This document shows positions 39,888 to 49,235 of a stretch of 64,000 bases of DNA, one piece after another. The DNA comes from Xenorhabdus nematophila ATCC 19061 (lineage in GTDB: Bacteria > Pseudomonadota > Gammaproteobacteria > Enterobacterales > Enterobacteriaceae). The stretch is taken from assembly GCF_000252955.1 (NCBI RefSeq), contig NC_014228.1, positions 3,628,701 to 3,692,700 of the forward strand. Direction: 5' to 3'. Made by a program: the position numbers and the translations under genes. The notes under the pieces were generated by a model. It saw only the letters and a list, made by a program, of their open reading frames with translations, had not been told where the DNA came from and did not search any database. The first letter of the stretch is position 1. The number at the start of each line of letters is the position of its first letter.

Positions 39888-40658
39888 TTAACCCAGTGTA
39901 AATAGTGTCACGCTGTTTTCATAAACTTGACTGGCAATTTCATCTGACGATTCTTGCCGCAATTCACACAATACGGAAAAAACCTGCGCGACCCTTTCTG
40001 GTCGGTTTGGCTGCCCTTGAAATCCTGATAATGGCATATCAGGTGCATCAGTTTCCAAAACTAAAGATGCCAGAGGTAATTGTGCAATGGTGTTACGTGT
40101 CTTTTGTGCCCTGTCATAAGTAATCGTTCCCCCTACGCCAATATAAAACCCCATACGAATAAAAGCCTGAGCTTCGGATAAACTACCGGAGAAACCATGA
40201 ATGACACCGGTGCGTGGTAATTTCTGCTTTCGTAAGATTGCAGCCAATTGATCATGGCTTTTTCTGGAATGGAGTATGACGGGGAGATCATACTGCTTGG
40301 CTAGCGTTAACTGTGCTTCCAGGATGCTTTTCTGCATGTCAAACTGGGGTTCGGGCATATAAAGGTCAAGGCCGATTTCACCTATTGCCACACATTTGGC
40401 ACACTTTTTCTGTAACTGCTGGTTCAGCTCGTCCACATGCACATTTTGATGCTCACGGATATAAAGCGGATGTAAACCAAATGCAGCATAAATTGCAGGA
40501 TAAGCCTCTGCCAGCAAAGCCACCCGTTGGAAGTGCATTCGACTCACCGTGGGTACGATAATTTTTTCCACCCCCATTTGTCCGGCCAGTTCCAGACTTG
40601 TCGTCTCATTACCCGCAAAGGGAGGAAAATCGAAATGGCAGTGTGTATCGATAAACAT
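39888..40658 (-). CDS. yjjV: TatD-family metal-dependent hydrolase YjjV
   Basis: 256 aa TIM-barrel hydrolase. The metal ligands are visible in order: DTHCHFDF (HxH), GEIGLDLYMPEP (Glu), VILHSRKSHDQL and TGVIHGFSGS (His), and LETDAPDMP (Asp). TatD proteins act as metal-dependent deoxyribonucleases or phosphodiesterases; YjjV substrates are not settled. Its start immediately follows the yjjU stop (40659/40658), so the two are translationally linked, as in E. coli. Confidence 0.92.
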   Translation of the reverse strand: MFIDTHCHFDFPPFAGNETTSLELAGQMGVEKIIVPTVSRMHFQRVALLAEAYPAIYAAFGLHPLYIREHQNVHVDELNQQLQKKCAKCVAIGEIGLDLYMPEPQFDMQKSILEAQLTLAKQYDLPVILHSRKSHDQLAAILRKQKLPRTGVIHGFSGSLSEAQAFIRMGFYIGVGGTITYDRAQKTRNTIAQLPLASLVLETDAPDMPLSGFQGQPNRPERVAQVFSVLCELRQESSDEIASQVYENSVTLFTLG

Positions 40659-41783
40659 CTATTTATCCAGATTATCCATCATGCCCTTTTCTGTTGCCGG
40701 AGTGTTATCAAGCACATCAGCAACAGGAGGCTCAACTGCTAACTGACTGGCACTATTCAGGAAATGATTCCGTCGAAAGCAATTAGGGTTGACACCATCA
40801 GCATTTAATTTACTGCGGCATACACCATAACTCTTACGTTCCATACGCCCAAATTTTCCGCCCACAAATGTATGCCCAATGGTCGCTAAAAAATAGCGTC
40901 CGCAACGTCTTCCCAAATGATAATCTTGATTCAATACGCTAATCCGACTTCCCAATGCCATTGTAGTCAATGGTGCTGGCGGATAGATTTCAAAGACCTG
41001 TATATCATCCGGTGGATTTTCGATAAATCTCTGAGTCTGGCGATAACTTTTGGCATGGAGATTAACCATTTTAACCATTTTTTTCAGACTGCTATCTTCC
41101 AGCCAGCGCTCCATACGCTTGAACCACTGAGGTGTATAGTAAAGTTGTGAAGGAACTGTCCGGATCACAACAATCGTATCTGCACCGCGACGATAAGCTT
41201 CTTCGACGGGTATCGCATCACAAATCCCACCATCTTGATAGATGATATTGCCGAGAGTAACGCCATTACGATACAAACCGGGAATAGCACTGGAAGCTTT
41301 TACAATATCCATCCAGTTTTTTTCATCAGGATGGAAATAATCAGGTTCAAAGTTATCAGCCCGACAGGCGCACATGTAGAATTCACGTCCTGCATCAAAT
41401 TGGTGCATTGCCGCAGAGATATTGAGTGGTAACTGCTCAGATATAGTATCAATATACCAGTCCAGATCGATTAAGTGCCCACCGCGAACAAAGCGAAGTG
41501 GATTAAAAAAGGCGGAATCGGTGGTATAACGATTGATAATTTTACGGGCATAGCCCCGTTGACCGCAAATATAGGCAGAAAGATTTTGAGCACCTGCCGA
41601 CGTTCCGAGGAACAATTCAAACGGATTAAAACCAAGACGAAGAAATTCATCCAAAACACCTGCGGTAAAAATACCTCTCTGTCCACCACCTTCACAAACG
41701 AGAGCTATTTTCCCTGGTTTGATCTGCGCGTTATAAGCCAAAGGTTCTATATTACCCAACGTTATTGGAATGTGTTTCCCCAT
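40659..41783 (-). CDS. yjjU: Patatin-like phospholipase YjjU
   Basis: 374 aa. The patatin oxyanion hole is GGGQRGIFTAGVLDEF, the nucleophile elbow is LGTSAGAQNLSAY (GxSxG), and the catalytic Asp lies in IYQDGGICDAIPV. These give a Ser-Asp dyad lipase, probably cytoplasmic; the physiological lipid is unknown. The C-terminus (about 300-374) is variable. It is followed without spacing by yjjV. In E. coli the order osmY-ytjA-yjjU-yjjV is conserved; no ytjA was found here. Confidence 0.92.
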   Translation of the reverse strand: MGKHIPITLGNIEPLAYNAQIKPGKIALVCEGGGQRGIFTAGVLDEFLRLGFNPFELFLGTSAGAQNLSAYICGQRGYARKIINRYTTDSAFFNPLRFVRGGHLIDLDWYIDTISEQLPLNISAAMHQFDAGREFYMCACRADNFEPDYFHPDEKNWMDIVKASSAIPGLYRNGVTLGNIIYQDGGICDAIPVEEAYRRGADTIVVIRTVPSQLYYTPQWFKRMERWLEDSSLKKMVKMVNLHAKSYRQTQRFIENPPDDIQVFEIYPPAPLTTMALGSRISVLNQDYHLGRRCGRYFLATIGHTFVGGKFGRMERKSYGVCRSKLNADGVNPNCFRRNHFLNSASQLAVEPPVADVLDNTPATEKGMMDNLDK

Positions 41784-42148
41784 GTTTCTCTTCCTCTAAA
41801 AACCAATAGCAATATCAAAGCATAATACATTTGCTGAATATGATGAGTATACTGTTGTCCAACTAACGGATTGGTAAAATTTCATCAAAAGACTTGATAC
41901 TTGGATATTGCTTATCCCTGTCACTACTGCTCACCCATCACTCGCCCAAGGTATAGATGTCATTTCCTGATTAAAACATCACCGCAATGCCAGCGGTAGT
42001 CATTATTTCTGAACCTATTGTGTCTTTTCTCATACGAATGACGAATTAAGGGGGAATGTAATGTCTGAAGCTACATTCATGAATGTCATTGAATTCTTTT
42101 ATGAGTAGGCATGAGCATTATTTTGCTCAAGTTTATCGCAGTAAAAAA
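41784..42148. other. Intergenic region osmY-yjjU
   Basis: 365 bp. E. coli carries the 53-aa membrane-protein gene ytjA here; no equivalent was found in any frame. A 15-codon reading frame at 42061-42108 on the plus strand has a ggggg ribosome-binding site but no other support. The yjjU promoter is presumably in this stretch. Confidence 0.4.
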
Positions 42149-42175
42149 AAGAGTGACTTGTTCTTAGCCACTCTT
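42149..42175 (-). terminator. Terminator after the osmY-like gene
   Basis: aagagtg pairs with cactctt across a 13-nt loop; leftwards the stem is followed by eight Ts including the end of the arm. It lies 13 bp past the stop codon. Confidence 0.8.
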
Positions 42176-42188
42176 CTCAGAATGCGAG

Positions 42189-42590
42189 CTATTTCTTAAT
42201 TTCTATCGTGCTCTTCACGGATTTAACACCTTTCACACCATGAGCGATTTCTGAAACTTTTGCTGCCTGATGTTTGTTTTTCACAAAACCAGAAAGATAA
42301 ACAACGCCTTTTTCCGTTTTCACCGAAATATCATTACTGTTTATTCCCTTATGCTCTAGCAACTTTCCTTTCACTTTCGCCGTGATAGCACTATCGTCCA
42401 AATAGACATCAGCACTTTGCAAGGAGTGATCAATCTTTTTCCCTGCATGATCTATAGAATTATCAACTTTTTGTTCCGTACTCTCCGCCGTTTTCGCTAA
42501 AGCGTTTTCCGCTGCCAGAGCACTACCACTGATCAGTACCGAGCCTAGAACAACAGCCAGTAGTGAATGTGCAAATTTGATATTTTTCAT
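42189..42590 (-). CDS. Periplasmic BON-domain protein (OsmY-like, single domain)
   Basis: 133 aa. The signal peptide ends SALAAENA. A polar, helical linker with two similar stretches (SIDHAGKKIDHS) precedes one BON domain (about 63-130): DDSAITAKVKGKLLEHKGI then VYLSGFVKNKHQAAKVSEIA. E. coli OsmY has about 200 aa and two BON domains; here there is only one, so it is OsmY-like in position and first domain rather than a full orthologue. OsmY is an osmotically and stationary-phase induced periplasmic chaperone-like protein. The gene position between prfC and yjjU supports the link. Confidence 0.82.
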   Translation of the reverse strand: MKNIKFAHSLLAVVLGSVLISGSALAAENALAKTAESTEQKVDNSIDHAGKKIDHSLQSADVYLDDSAITAKVKGKLLEHKGINSNDISVKTEKGVVYLSGFVKNKHQAAKVSEIAHGVKGVKSVKSTIEIKK

Positions 42591-42755
42591 CCTACCACCT
42601 TCTTTAATATAAGCCAGAATCGTTACCTGAACAGTATGTCAATTAGAGATTGGTGATAAAACAGCCTTTACAAAAAATAACGTATATTTTCACTAAACCA
42701 GATGGTTATTCTTCAAATACAGAGAAATTACAGATGATATGAATGCAATAAAAAA

Positions 42756-42775
42756 GGCTGACAGAATAGTCAGCC
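42756..42775 (-). terminator. Terminator of prfC
   Basis: ggctgac-agaata-gtcagcc, a 7-bp stem followed leftwards by tttttt. It lies 27 bp past the prfC stop. Confidence 0.85.
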
Positions 42776-42802
42776 TCAAACGCATTAACCAGAGAACATT
42801 AA

Positions 42803-44392
42803 TTAATGTTCCCGTGTCTTACGGAAAGCAACATCAGGATAGCGTTCACTGGTCAGGTTTAAATTAACCATTGTCGGTGCAATATAAGTTAAGTTATCCC
42901 CACCATCGAGTGCCAGATTCAGCTCATTCTTGCGCTTGAACTCTTCCAGTTTCTTCACATCACCACACTCAACCCAGCGAGCCGTGGAAACGTTCACCGG
43001 TTCATACAGGGCTTCAACGTTGTATTCACTTTTCAAGCGAGCAACAACCACATCAAACTGAAGCACACCGACCGCTCCAACAATAAGATCGTTATTGGCC
43101 AATGGACGGAATACCTGTACAGCGCCTTCTTCTGACAATTGAACCAGACCTTTAAGCAATTGTTTCTGTTTCAATGGATCACGCAGACGGATACGACGGA
43201 ACAATTCTGGGGCAAAGTTAGGAATACCGGTAAATTTCAGTTCTTCACCTTGGGTAAAGGTATCACCAATCTGGATTGTGCCATGATTGTGCAGACCGAT
43301 AATGTCTCCCGGATAGGCATCTTCAACATGGGAGCGATCGCCGGCCATAAAGGTCAGCGCGTCAGAAATAACGACGTCTTTCTTAATGCGGACTTGACGC
43401 AGTTTCATGCCCTTTTCATATTTACCGGAAACAACACGTAAAAATGCCACACGGTCACGGTGTTTCGGGTCCATATTGGCCTGAATTTTGAAAACAAAAC
43501 CGGTGAATTTCTCTTCACTGGCGGTCACTTCACGCGAATCTGCCTTACGGGGCATTGGTGTTGGTGCCCATTCAACAAGGCCATCCAACATATGGTCAAC
43601 ACCGAAGTTACCCAATGCAGTACCAAAAAATACGGGCGTCAGTTCACCCTGTAAGAAGGCGTCCTGATCAAATTCATGAGATGCACCTTTAACCAACTCC
43701 AGCTCTTCACGTAATTGATTAGCCAGATCTTCGCCTACAGCAGCATCCAGTTCAGGGTTATCCAACCCTTTGATAGCGCGGACTTCCTGAATCGTATGTC
43801 CCTGACCGGTCTGGTACAGATAAACCTCATCAAGGTAAAGGTGATAAACCCCCTTGAAGGACTTACCACAACCGATAGGCCATGTAATTGGGCTACACGC
43901 GATCTTCAGCTCATTTTCCACTTCATCCATCAGCTCCATCGGATCGCGGATATCACGGTCAAGCTTGTTCATGAATGTCAGGATCGGCGTATCACGCAGA
44001 CGGGTAACTTCCATCAGCTTACGGGTACGATCTTCAACCCCTTTTGCAGCATCAATGACCATCAAACAACAGTCAACGGCAGTTAAGGTACGGTAAGTAT
44101 CTTCGGAGAAGTCTTCATGTCCCGGGGTATCCAATAAGTTAACCAGACAATCACCATACGGAAACTGCATCACAGACGTGGTAATCGAAATACCGCGCTG
44201 TTTTTCCATTTCCATCCAGTCTGATTTAGCATGTTGGTTAGAGCCGCGACCTTTTACCGTTCCCGCTTTCTGGATTGCCTGTCCGAACAGTAATACTTTT
44301 TCGGTAATAGTGGTTTTACCCGCATCGGGGTGAGAAATTATTGCAAAGGTACGCCGTTTAGCGACTTCTTGCAGAAATAGGGAATTTGACAT
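42803..44392 (-). CDS. prfC: Peptide chain release factor 3 (RF3)
   Basis: 529 aa from ATG 44392; one codon earlier is an in-frame TTG, but ATG and the E. coli length of 529 favour 44392. Translational GTPase: G1 [10 protein letters not shown]2 region [13 protein letters not shown]3 DTPGHEDF, G4 NKLDRD. Downstream domains hold [22 protein letters not shown]3 removes RF1/RF2 from ribosomes after termination. It is conserved chromosomal core and the last core gene before the mobile-element region. Confidence 0.97.
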   Translation of the reverse strand: MSNSLFLQEVAKRRTFAIISHPDAGKTTITEKVLLFGQAIQKAGTVKGRGSNQHAKSDWMEMEKQRGISITTSVMQFPYGDCLVNLLDTPGHEDFSEDTYRTLTAVDCCLMVIDAAKGVEDRTRKLMEVTRLRDTPILTFMNKLDRDIRDPMELMDEVENELKIACSPITWPIGCGKSFKGVYHLYLDEVYLYQTGQGHTIQEVRAIKGLDNPELDAAVGEDLANQLREELELVKGASHEFDQDAFLQGELTPVFFGTALGNFGVDHMLDGLVEWAPTPMPRKADSREVTASEEKFTGFVFKIQANMDPKHRDRVAFLRVVSGKYEKGMKLRQVRIKKDVVISDALTFMAGDRSHVEDAYPGDIIGLHNHGTIQIGDTFTQGEELKFTGIPNFAPELFRRIRLRDPLKQKQLLKGLVQLSEEGAVQVFRPLANNDLIVGAVGVLQFDVVVARLKSEYNVEALYEPVNVSTARWVECGDVKKLEEFKRKNELNLALDGGDNLTYIAPTMVNLNLTSERYPDVAFRKTREH

Positions 44393-44593
44393 CAATGGAA
44401 TCTTCTAGTTTGTACACGGATTGATACCGTCTGGGAAACTTCCAGCAGACTCTTCGTTTTCAAATCCGTCAATGTTAATTGTGATTGGCGCTTATTTTCG
44501 CTGAACTTGGGGCTATAAACAATCAATGATTATCGGGCTATGGGTTATAAATCAACCTAAACAAAATCAAACAGAGTGAACATTAAATCATAC

Positions 44594-45478
44594 TCATGAA
44601 TTAATACGATATTGAATTTGTTTAATAGCTTCTATCAACTCGTCAAAAGAGGGAGCTATACCGTATATCATTTCCGCAGATATCATGTTTTGGTAATCAG
44701 CTTTGAGCGCTGACAGTACTTCATTATTTGGTAACAACGACAATCGTCCAACTAAACATTCTTCATATCCGGCATAACTTGCATTGAAAAAAACAGATTT
44801 ATGTCTGATGACATCTTCAAGAAGCTCACGATCAGCGATCGCTCTATGGCCTATCTCATGCTGGGATAACATCACTAGATCATACCAGTGTCTTGAAAGG
44901 CGATCGGCATTCTCTTTGAGACCACGACGACACTCCACATGAATTAACGTCGCTTTTTCCCAAAAGGTACGTTCAGGAGACAAAACAACAACTTGGCCAG
45001 AGGGAAATTCAAGCTCAGGGACGAGATCCGATAGATAAGGTCTAATAATATGAAGTTCATTCGGATCAATAACATTGCGTCCCCCTAATTCGATCAGAAC
45101 TTCACTCTTTAAATATTCATCAGACTCTTCTGTAACCGATGGATAGCTCACCCAAATTTTTTCACCCGACTCATCAATTCGAATTGAGTGTAATTCAGAG
45201 AATGAAAGATCATTTAATTCAGATTGAATATGAGGAACGATCATTTCATTTGCATACTGATGAACACGCTGCTTGAGATGTTCGCTCAACTTTTTTATCT
45301 GATTTTTACTATAACTACCAGAAAGAGGATCGATACCATTCAATAGATACCGATAATCCAAGGTGATATCAATATCTTCAGAGAACCGATTGATAACATT
45401 GAAAACTTTTGATAGCGAAGTTCCTCCCTTAAAAGCCATTGGAGGTGCTTCAGGTAAGCTAAATAGATATATGGACAC
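44594..45478 (-). pseudogene. AbiEii-type nucleotidyltransferase toxin, 5'-truncated and without antitoxin
   Basis: 294 codons. The nucleotidyltransferase core AFKGGTSLSKVFNVINRFSE followed by DIDITLDY is the AbiEii/AbiGii signature (GG-T/S with a downstream DxD). Later conserved blocks are VLIELGGRN, VVVLSPERTFWEKATLIHVE and RLSRHWYDLVML. AbiE toxins act in abortive phage defence by modifying tRNA or a similar target, and they need the AbiEi antitoxin encoded just upstream. Family proteins have another 30-50 residues before the GG-T motif; here the frame begins 17 residues ahead of it and the upstream 200 bp are IS110-derived. No AbiEi gene is present. The gene is therefore probably inactive, although the catalytic core is intact. 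Confidence 0.7.
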
Positions 45479-45686
45479 CGACTTAATTCAAGTGGGTGAG
45501 TAAATTTTTTTGACAATGTAGTCGCAAACATATATTCGGCTTCAGTAAGCCCTGATGAAAATCCGCACTCTCTGTCCTCATTAATTCAACAGTCTCGATA
45601 GACTGATCGGGTTACCAGGTTCACAGAGAATCAGTACTACCTGTCAATTACATCAAATTATGGACTTTTGCTACATAGAGAGTGAC

Positions 45687-45928
45687 TTATCGCACTTCAT
45701 AACTCGATTGTTGGTTGACCAGTGCCCACGCGATTCGGGCATTTTTATTCGCCAGTGCCACGGCCGCTTTAGTGATCCCGCTGCGGGCTATCACGCCTTT
45801 TAACCAGCGTTGTAAGCCATTACATTGTTCATCGGGGAGTTTTTGCACCCGATAAGCCACTGAACGGGCACCATGGATCAGTATTCCCCGTAAATAGCCA
45901 TCGCCGCGTTTCGTGATACCCAGCAAGA
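45687..45928 (-). pseudogene. IS110-family transposase, C-terminal fragment fused to a group II intron ORF
   Basis: The frame reads LLGITKRGDGYLRGILIHGA, then KAAVALANKNARIAWALVNQ and stops. This is the C-terminal domain (with its catalytic Ser region) of IS110/IS116/IS902 transposases, about 80 of the usual 300-400 residues. Upstream of residue F/LLGITKR the same open frame belongs to a group II intron reverse transcriptase, so the N-terminal RuvC-like part is lost. The 45531-45686 stretch downstream is probably the IS110 right end. It cannot be active. Confidence 0.75.
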
Positions 45929-46544
45929 ATTGCTCTTTCAGCATGTCAACATTCAGCAAATGTCCTAAGTTGTTGAACACCCGCTGCTTGTTATCTGCTG
46001 ATTTCTTGCTTATACGCTCAAGTTTTGTTAACCATGATACTCCGTCGTTGCTGTGTACGGTCATTGTTGCCCTCTCACGTTCGATCTGTCTGCCCGCCCT
46101 TCGCTCCGCGATCATTACTCGTTTCATCACTACTATGACTGGCTCCGACTTCCTGATACCCATTTCTCAGGCCTTGTGTTTTGGCACTTGTGCCCGAAAT
46201 ACTCATTTCCTTGAGAAGTATCAGGATCTCCTGGGTTCCACACTGTTCTCTACAAGCTCGCCGACGCCTGCGGCGCCGGTGTGTGCTTCTGGCTGGGAAA
46301 TTCACCAGTATGACCATTCAGACGCTGTTGCCTGCTAGCTGGACAAAACTATCGGCACACACAACTTAATGAATTTCGGCGCTATCACGTTCACCTGTTG
46401 GTTTCGGCTCGAATGTTTCGCTGTCTACGCTTCATCTCCCTTGTTACCGCCGGAAATGCAAGACTCGCTACGTAGTGTTCTGGCTAATCCCTTTCTACGA
46501 CGGGACTTTCACCCGCAAAATCAGTACAGCTTTGCCCAGCGCAC
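45929..46544 (-). mobile_element. 5' part of a group II intron (domain I and start of the intron-encoded protein)
   Basis: Reading leftwards from 46544 the DNA starts gtgcgctgggcaaagc, matching the group II intron 5' boundary (GUGCG), and continues with gggtgaaagtcccgtc, gtaatgatcgcggagcgaag and gaacgtgagagg, typical of domain I and the pre-ORF region. An ORF starting at 46064 encodes SWLTKLERISKKSADNKQRV and FNNLGHLLNVDMLKEQ, which resembles the N-terminus of intron-encoded reverse transcriptases. The intron stops near 45929, where IS110 sequence begins in the same frame. All RT, maturase and domain V-VI sequence is missing, so it cannot splice. It is bordered upstream by the IS5-family element. 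Confidence 0.75.
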
Positions 46545-46587
46545 GGTCCATTTCATTATTTAAATCATCTTGAATGACTATCAATTA

Positions 46588-47465
46588 GAGCGTGTTGACC
46601 TTTGTTGTACATATTTCAATCGACCCACATAGGGAGCCACATGATTGAAAATGCCAAAGCAACGAGACTTTCATAATTTCTTGCTAATTTGTCATACCGA
46701 GTAGCTACTGCTCGGTATTTCTTGATTTTCAGGAAGGCATTTTCAACTAAATGACGGTATCGATATAAACACCAATCAATATCGTCATTACCTTGTTTGC
46801 TATTCTCTTTTCCTGGTATTACGTGTCGAGCTTTACGGTTTTTAATCAAATCTCGTAAGGCTTGACTATCATAACCTTTATCAGCTACAACCACTTCTGC
46901 TTCAGGTGAGGATAATACCAAGGATTCGGCGTCGCTAACGTCATGGAGCTGTCCCCCTGACAAGTCAAAATGAACAGGAAGACCACCACTATCTACGGCT
47001 AAATGTATTTTAGTCGAGTTACCACCTCGACTTTTACCTATCGCTTGCTCGCATGGCGCTTTAACACAGGCGCAATCTTGATGGGTTTTCACAATACTTG
47101 CATCAATAAATAGCCATTGAGGGTCATTGAAGCGAGAAAGAAACTGGAAAATTGCAGTCATCACGCCTTTCTTTGACCATAGATTAAAGCGTCTGAATAC
47201 CGTGTTCCAATCGCCAAATTCACGCGGTAAATCTCGCCATGGAATACCTGTTCTCATCCGAAACAACATTCCTTCAAGCGTCATTCTATGTTCGGACTTG
47301 TTATAAATACGTCCTGTTAGATGCATGATCCTTGATAGCAATTTCCAGCTATCATCTGTTAACATTAGTCTTGGTATTTGGGGGGAGTTGTTTTGATTTT
47401 TGGCGAAACCATTATAACAGCCCCATTTGCTGCTTGCTTTTTATACCGAAAACATCAACACGCTC
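46588..47465 (-). mobile_element. Complete IS5-family (IS427-like) insertion sequence
   Basis: 878 bp. The ends gagcgtgttga and tcaacacgctc are inverted repeats, flanked on both sides by TA (46586-46587 and 47466-47467), a plausible target duplication. It encodes one intact transposase on the minus strand. It separates the intron fragment from the broken exporter genes and probably cut off whatever lay upstream of them. Confidence 0.85.
46616..47365 (-). CDS. IS5-family transposase
   Basis: 249 aa, starting MLTDDSWKLLSRIMHLTGRI. N-terminal DUF4096-like segment (YNKSEHRMTLEGMLFRMRTG, IPWRDLPREFGDWNTVFRRF). The DDE catalytic residues lie in LFIDASIVKTHQ (D), VVVADKGYDSQ (D) and HLVENAFLKIKKYRAVATRY (E, with the Y-(2)-R-(3)-E-(6)-K type pattern). 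The gene appears intact and fills the element between the inverted repeats. No frameshift is needed, unlike many two-frame IS5 relatives. Confidence 0.92.
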   Translation of the reverse strand: MLTDDSWKLLSRIMHLTGRIYNKSEHRMTLEGMLFRMRTGIPWRDLPREFGDWNTVFRRFNLWSKKGVMTAIFQFLSRFNDPQWLFIDASIVKTHQDCACVKAPCEQAIGKSRGGNSTKIHLAVDSGGLPVHFDLSGGQLHDVSDAESLVLSSPEAEVVVADKGYDSQALRDLIKNRKARHVIPGKENSKQGNDDIDWCLYRYRHLVENAFLKIKKYRAVATRYDKLARNYESLVALAFSIMWLPMWVD

Positions 47466-47502
47466 TAGTTTTAATAACAATTAAAAATTATAAGGATTGT
47501 TG

Positions 47503-48683
47503 GTGAATGGATTATTTCGCAAAGAGGCTATTTCTTATCGTGAAAACTCTTGGATTGGCAGGCATACCCTTAATATCCCTCGCTCAACAATTCCTGCCCT
47601 TTTTCTGAGTATTGCGACTGGTGCAATTCTACTCTCCTGCCTCATTTGGGGAAGTTACGGGATCAATGTGGAAGCGGCAGGAAAAATAATTTTTAATCCT
47701 AACGCTTCTTCCCTCGTTTCTCCTATGGATGGTATAGCAGAGGGAATAAATATAATTGATGGTCAACAAGTTAACGTAGGCCAAGCGATCATGATGGTTT
47801 CCCATGAGATAAAAACTAAATCAGGATTGATTTCTCAAAGGGAACGCGCTGCGCTGACAGAAAAAAAGCAACTGCTTACTGAAAAATTAGCATTACTGGA
47901 GAAGGAGAAAGAAAGTGTTCTCGTGAAATACCTATCGCTATAGCTAATAAGAAAACTGAATTGGGGTATACGCACGAGCTACTTGCCATTAACCAGACAG
48001 CTTTTGCTGAAGCTCAGAAAAAATATAATTCATTTATAAAACATGCTAAAAACGGAGTAGTCTCTGAAATGATGATGTATGAATCTCAGCAAGAAGTCTT
48101 AAGAGCCGAAGAAAAAGTAAAGAATACTTCAGTTAATATTACCAAAACACAAGCTGATATCATTTCTCTGGAAACTGAATTGGATACAAAACTTCATAAA
48201 GCAGAAGAAAAAATAATTGATACCAGCCGAGAAATTACTCAAGTTTCTCAATTACTGGCGCAGCTAGATGTCATTGAACGAATAGAAATCACAAGCCCAA
48301 TAAATGGCAGAGTGGCAAGATTAGATAAAATGGTCGGGGATAATATAAAACGTGGTGATGTCTTAGCGGTAGTTATACCTAATGGAGCAATGCCTGTTGT
48401 CAGGTTACAAATAGGGGCTGAATCAGCCGGTGAAATAAAAATAGGGCAAGAGGTAAAGCTGCGCGTAGCCGGTTATCCGTGGAGAAGGTACGGAAAGTTT
48501 ACTGCTACGGTTGTTTCAGTATCTGAGGCTGCAATTAAGCGAGAAAATGACATGTATTTCACTGTAGTAGCCATTCCAGAAGAGCGTGTTGGTTTGCCGT
48601 TAAAACAGGGAATGCAGGTTGAAGCCTCAATTTTAACGGGTAAGAAACACTTGTACAGTTGGTTACTTAGAATGGTTGATTAA
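47503..48683 (+). pseudogene. HlyD/CvaA-like membrane-fusion protein of a peptide exporter, frameshifted
   Basis: Two frames joined near 47920 encode one membrane-fusion protein. The first part (GTG 47503 or TTG 47500 after aagga) has FRKEAISYRENSWIGRH, a membrane segment (PALFLSIATGAILLSCLIWG) and a lipoyl-like half domain (SSLVSPMDGIAEGINIIDGQ). The second part continues REIPIAIANKKTELGYTHEL, a coiled coil, the second lipoyl half (ITSPINGRVARLDKMVGDNI) and a beta-barrel (RVAGYPWRRYGKF). A single missing base between gtt and cgtgaa restores the frame. CvaA-type proteins link a C39 ABC exporter to TolC for microcin V-like peptides. It is followed directly by the matching ABC exporter gene. 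Confidence 0.8.
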
Positions 48684-49235
48684 CTTTATGGACAAGTATG
48701 TGAAAGATCTTTTTGCAGCGTTTTCTTTCGGAAAATCCCTTCCGGTAATCATTCAGTCTGAAGTTTCAGAATGTGGACTAGCCTGTATTGCTATGATCGC
48801 GGGTTATTATGGCTTCAATACTGACCTTCTTTCTATGCGAAAGATTTTTGAAGTTTCAAAACATGGTATGAGTCTTAGAGAGATTGTGAGCGTAGGCGAA
48901 AAATTAGGGTTATCGTCTTGTCCTGTCAGGGTCGAACTGGAAGAGCTTCGATCACTTTCATTGCCTTGCATTTTGCACTGGTCTTTTAATCATTTCGTTG
49001 TGCTTAAAAAACTCTCCCGAAAAGGTGCGCAGATCCATGATCCAAGAGTTGGTGAACGTAACATAGCGCTTTCTGAACTATCAGATTGTTTTACAGGTAT
49101 AGCGCTCGAAATGAAACCCAGCACCACGTTTGAGCGAAAAAAAGTTACTTCAGTGATCTCCATCAGAGATATGCTGACTGGAATAGAAGGTAAAGGGGCG
49201 GTTATAGCACGGCTCATTGCAAGAGGGCGTTCAGT

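Noticed and set aside
42061..42108. 15-codon ORF with a strong ribosome-binding site between osmY-like gene and yjjU
   Set aside because: Too short to support; no known small protein matches and the E. coli gene at this place (ytjA) is on the other strand and longer.
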